Of a stretch of DNA of 64,000 nt, positions 61,919 through 64,000 are shown in pieces (position 1 is the stretch's first letter; each line of letters opens with the position of its first letter). The position numbers and the translations under genes are program-made. The notes under the pieces are model-generated. The model made no database searches, was not told the origin of the DNA, and saw nothing but the letters and a program-made list of their open reading frames with translations. The stretch covers positions 124,001-188,000 of the forward strand of contig NZ_FNXY01000006.1 in NCBI RefSeq assembly GCF_900108855.1. Reading direction: 5' to 3'. The DNA comes from Dyadobacter koreensis. GTDB lineage: Bacteria; Bacteroidota; Bacteroidia; Cytophagales; Spirosomataceae.

Positions 61919-64000
61919 TTAAAAATCAAATTTTACCCTTGCCCTGATTCCCCATTCCGAAACATTCGGATGATCCAGGTAATTTAAACGTTTCACAAGA
62001 TCAACTCTAAGCAATTTGAAAATGTTGGCGATCCCGACACTTCCTTCGATGTACGGCTCTTTTCGCAAAGTGTAGGTGGCCAGTGTCCCATCTTCATTTG
62101 TTGGAAAACGATACAAGGATGGATTTTTAACTGGATTATTTTCATCACGAACGTCTCCCACAAGCCCCCGGAAGCTGAAAACTTCCCTTAATTTCAGTCG
62201 TTTTAACAGCGGTATTTTATTGAAAATAAATCCGTTAAAATAATATTCGACATTCAGACTTGCGTAATGATCGCTGACAAATTCAAGAAAATTCATCAGG
62301 TTATATGACCCGAGCTGATATGCATAAGTCTGGTTAGCGCGATGAATCGAAAGCAACGGAAAGGGGATCTGATTGCCAAAAATGTAACCGCCTTCGAGTG
62401 TCACGTCTGTATATCCAAACTGTGAAAGAAAAATTCGTTTGTTGACATTTCCTGTCAGGTTGTGGTAATTATATTCTCCTTTCAGGAAACCGGAAATTCC
62501 GGTGTTGTATCGCATGGTAAAAATCGGATACTTATTCGGGATCGGGATTCTGTAAAGTTTTCCCTGATAATATTGCTCTTTTGGAGCATATCTGAGTTCG
62601 ACGTTTACCTCCGTGTTATTCAGTTCCGGCACATTGATCAACGCGTCGTTCTCAACATCAAGGTACTGATATTCTAATGCTCCGGCAGGTGTTTGCCGCC
62701 ATTGTGTAAAGCCTATTTTATATGACATTTTATTTCTGAATTCCCTGACATATTCCAGCTTGTAAATATCATTATACAGCCACCGGTCATTATTTCCACG
62801 TTTAAAAGAGAGGAGAAAATTATCTTCCTGAACAAACTGTAACTCCTGGCCTGGAATTTTCGTATCGCGCTGATAGCTGACACGCAGGTAGTGAAGCGGA
62901 AAATGATATACTGATTTATTGTTCAGTGAATAAGTCCCGCTCAAAAAATATTTCCATTTCTGATCTTTGAAACCGTATGCTGCATAGGATTCAAAATAGA
63001 CCCGTTTGCTGAACTCCGGCGTTGTTCTCCCCCCAAATCTCAACCGCAAACCCTCCACTGGGTTGAAGCTGTAAAATGTGTTGACCGGACCCATTTCGAC
63101 CGCGCCAAAATTTTTGTATCCGGCAAAAAGCAGTGTGATAATGTCCATGGTTCGCTGAAATGACTTGATCGTCTGTAGCGTATCTACATTTTTGTAAATT
63201 GCTATTTCCGTTTTTTCCAGCGGAACATGCCTCGCGGCCTGCCAATATTCCGACGTAGGTTTTACTTCAAGATCGTAACCAATCACTTCTGCCGGGCCTT
63301 TGAAAATGCTGTCGGGAATCGACTGGTTAATTGCATAATTTTTATAGGTTACCATCCGCTGTCCGTACAAACCGCCACCCTTTTCTCCCAAAGCAAACTC
63401 CATAGCCAAGGTTTTTTTCATAGGCCGGTAACGCCCGTCTGCACTTTTCTCATATTCAAGTTTTGCCTCCAGATCCCGCATGAAATTGAGATTAATATCT
63501 TTATTTACAGTCAGGTATGCGCAATGCACGCTGTAATGACCGTCTAGTGTAATAAACATTTTTCCCTCAAAAAGCAGGTCTGTTTTGTTTCTGGGAATAA
63601 AATTTAATTCAACAAGCCACGGTTGTTCTGTTTTAACCGTGTCACGGATGAAAAATTTGTAAAAAGTCGGTGAATTATTCGCGATCGGACTTAGAAGAAG
63701 ATTGGTGACGACAGAAATGTTATTGTCATAAATATTTATGTCTTCGTAAAGTCTGTTGAAATAAGTGCTCAATCCGTCGTTGTCAATAAATCTCGAATCA
63801 TATTCCGCTCGTTGATCTGCCAGGATAACCTGTTTCTTTTTTGTGGGATCCTTACGGTAATAAACCTGGGAAATTTTTTCCTCCAAATATGCCGGAAGAA
63901 TATTTTTACCGCCTATGGAAGCAGAGTCCTGTTGCTGAAAAAGAAACTGGTAATTCCTGAAAATGCGCTTGTCTTTGAACTTATTTGAAAGGTTACTGAG
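61919..64000 (-). CDS. DUF5686 outer-membrane protein, 5' part outside window
   Basis: The frame is open from base 64000 down to the stop at 61919, giving at least 693 residues; the N-terminus (usually signal peptide and CarboxypepD_reg domain) lies beyond the right edge. The first codon-like start at 63886 is a TTG inside conserved sequence and is not the true start. The family blocks are GGKNILPAYLEEKISQVYYRKDPTKKKQVILADQ near the beginning, MKKTLAMEFALGEKGGGLYGQRMVTYKNY in the middle, and a C-terminal barrel (GPVNTFYSFNPVEGLRLRFGGRT, LLRVDLVKRLNYLDHPNVSEWGIRARVKFDF) ending in Phe. DUF5686 proteins are outer-membrane proteins common in Bacteroidota without a firm function. Confidence 0.85.
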   Translation of the reverse strand, partial: LSNLSNKFKDKRIFRNYQFLFQQQDSASIGGKNILPAYLEEKISQVYYRKDPTKKKQVILADQRAEYDSRFIDNDGLSTYFNRLYEDINIYDNNISVVTNLLLSPIANNSPTFYKFFIRDTVKTEQPWLVELNFIPRNKTDLLFEGKMFITLDGHYSVHCAYLTVNKDINLNFMRDLEAKLEYEKSADGRYRPMKKTLAMEFALGEKGGGLYGQRMVTYKNYAINQSIPDSIFKGPAEVIGYDLEVKPTSEYWQAARHVPLEKTEIAIYKNVDTLQTIKSFQRTMDIITLLFAGYKNFGAVEMGPVNTFYSFNPVEGLRLRFGGRTTPEFSKRVYFESYAAYGFKDQKWKYFLSGTYSLNNKSVYHFPLHYLRVSYQRDTKIPGQELQFVQEDNFLLSFKRGNNDRWLYNDIYKLEYVREFRNKMSYKIGFTQWRQTPAGALEYQYLDVENDALINVPELNNTEVNVELRYAPKEQYYQGKLYRIPIPNKYPIFTMRYNTGISGFLKGEYNYHNLTGNVNKRIFLSQFGYTDVTLEGGYIFGNQIPFPLLSIHRANQTYAYQLGSYNLMNFLEFVSDHYASLNVEYYFNGFIFNKIPLLKRLKLREVFSFRGLVGDVRDENNPVKNPSLYRFPTNEDGTLATYTLRKEPYIEGSVGIANIFKLLRVDLVKRLNYLDHPNVSEWGIRARVKFDF

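Noticed and set aside
1..64000. Search for tRNA, rRNA, CRISPR arrays, insertion sequences and integrase sites
   Set aside because: Nothing convincing was seen by eye: no cloverleaf with a GGTTCRA-type arm, no regular repeat-spacer array, no transposase or integrase frame.

Overview
The window looks like a chromosome segment of a Bacteroidota member, most like the Cytophagales (Dyadobacter/Spirosoma-like); the exact genus is inference. Supporting signs are a SusC/SusD pair with FecI-type sigma and FecR-type anti-sigma genes, a second TonB-dependent receptor, several families common in this phylum (DUF4221, DUF5686, DUF4833, Pycsar-effector-like DUF5706), promoter boxes of the TTTG / TAnnTTTG type, and a general lack of Shine-Dalgarno sequences. 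Base composition is moderately AT-rich and even. I see no tRNA, rRNA, CRISPR array, insertion sequence or phage gene.

Layout. 1-4.9 kb (minus): a TonB-dependent receptor running off the left edge with a structured leader, then a sigma / anti-sigma / propeller-lipoprotein operon. 5.1-10.5 kb: an ArsR-SRPBCC-DoxX-AlkD-like operon with twin operators, a second SRPBCC gene overlapping a DUF4256 gene, a beta-hydroxyacid dehydrogenase and an AlkC-like glycosylase. 10.7-23.4 kb: a Tat-exported phospholipase C, then a small polysaccharide-utilisation locus (ECF sigma, FecR, SusC with STN domain, SusD, GH95 alpha-L-fucosidase). 23.4-33.4 kb: a decayed aldo/keto reductase beside a LysR gene, trpB-trpA behind a tryptophan leader peptide and attenuator, DUF4269, a complete aldo/keto reductase with IclR, TetR plus SDR, and a MATE exporter. 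33.4-35.5 kb: a gene-poor gap with very short membrane ORFs, then a YfbU-like gene. 35.9-41.5 kb: a TPR histidine kinase, a receiver-sigma54 activator and an AraC regulator.

41.8-50.5 kb (plus) is the most unusual part: YceI, an HD-phosphohydrolase fused to a Pycsar-effector-like membrane domain, polyphosphate kinase 1, an SdiA-regulated-type propeller lipoprotein, and a 1267-residue lipoprotein joining a calcineurin-like phosphoesterase, a region with kinase-like catalytic motifs, and an Omp85-type barrel. 50.6-59 kb (minus): a complete RND efflux operon and a large GAF-like gene whose leaders share a GAAYGATCRTTC-type palindrome. 59.3-64 kb (minus): an LpxR-like lipid A deacylase, an F420-reductase-like protein, a DUF4833 protein and a DUF5686 outer-membrane protein running off the right edge.

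How the genes work together: much of the segment concerns the cell envelope and its exchange with the outside (two TonB receptor systems, an RND pump, a MATE exporter, lipid A trimming, phospholipase, barrel lipoproteins). Small regulator-target units are interspersed, and several carry visible operator palindromes placed on their promoters.
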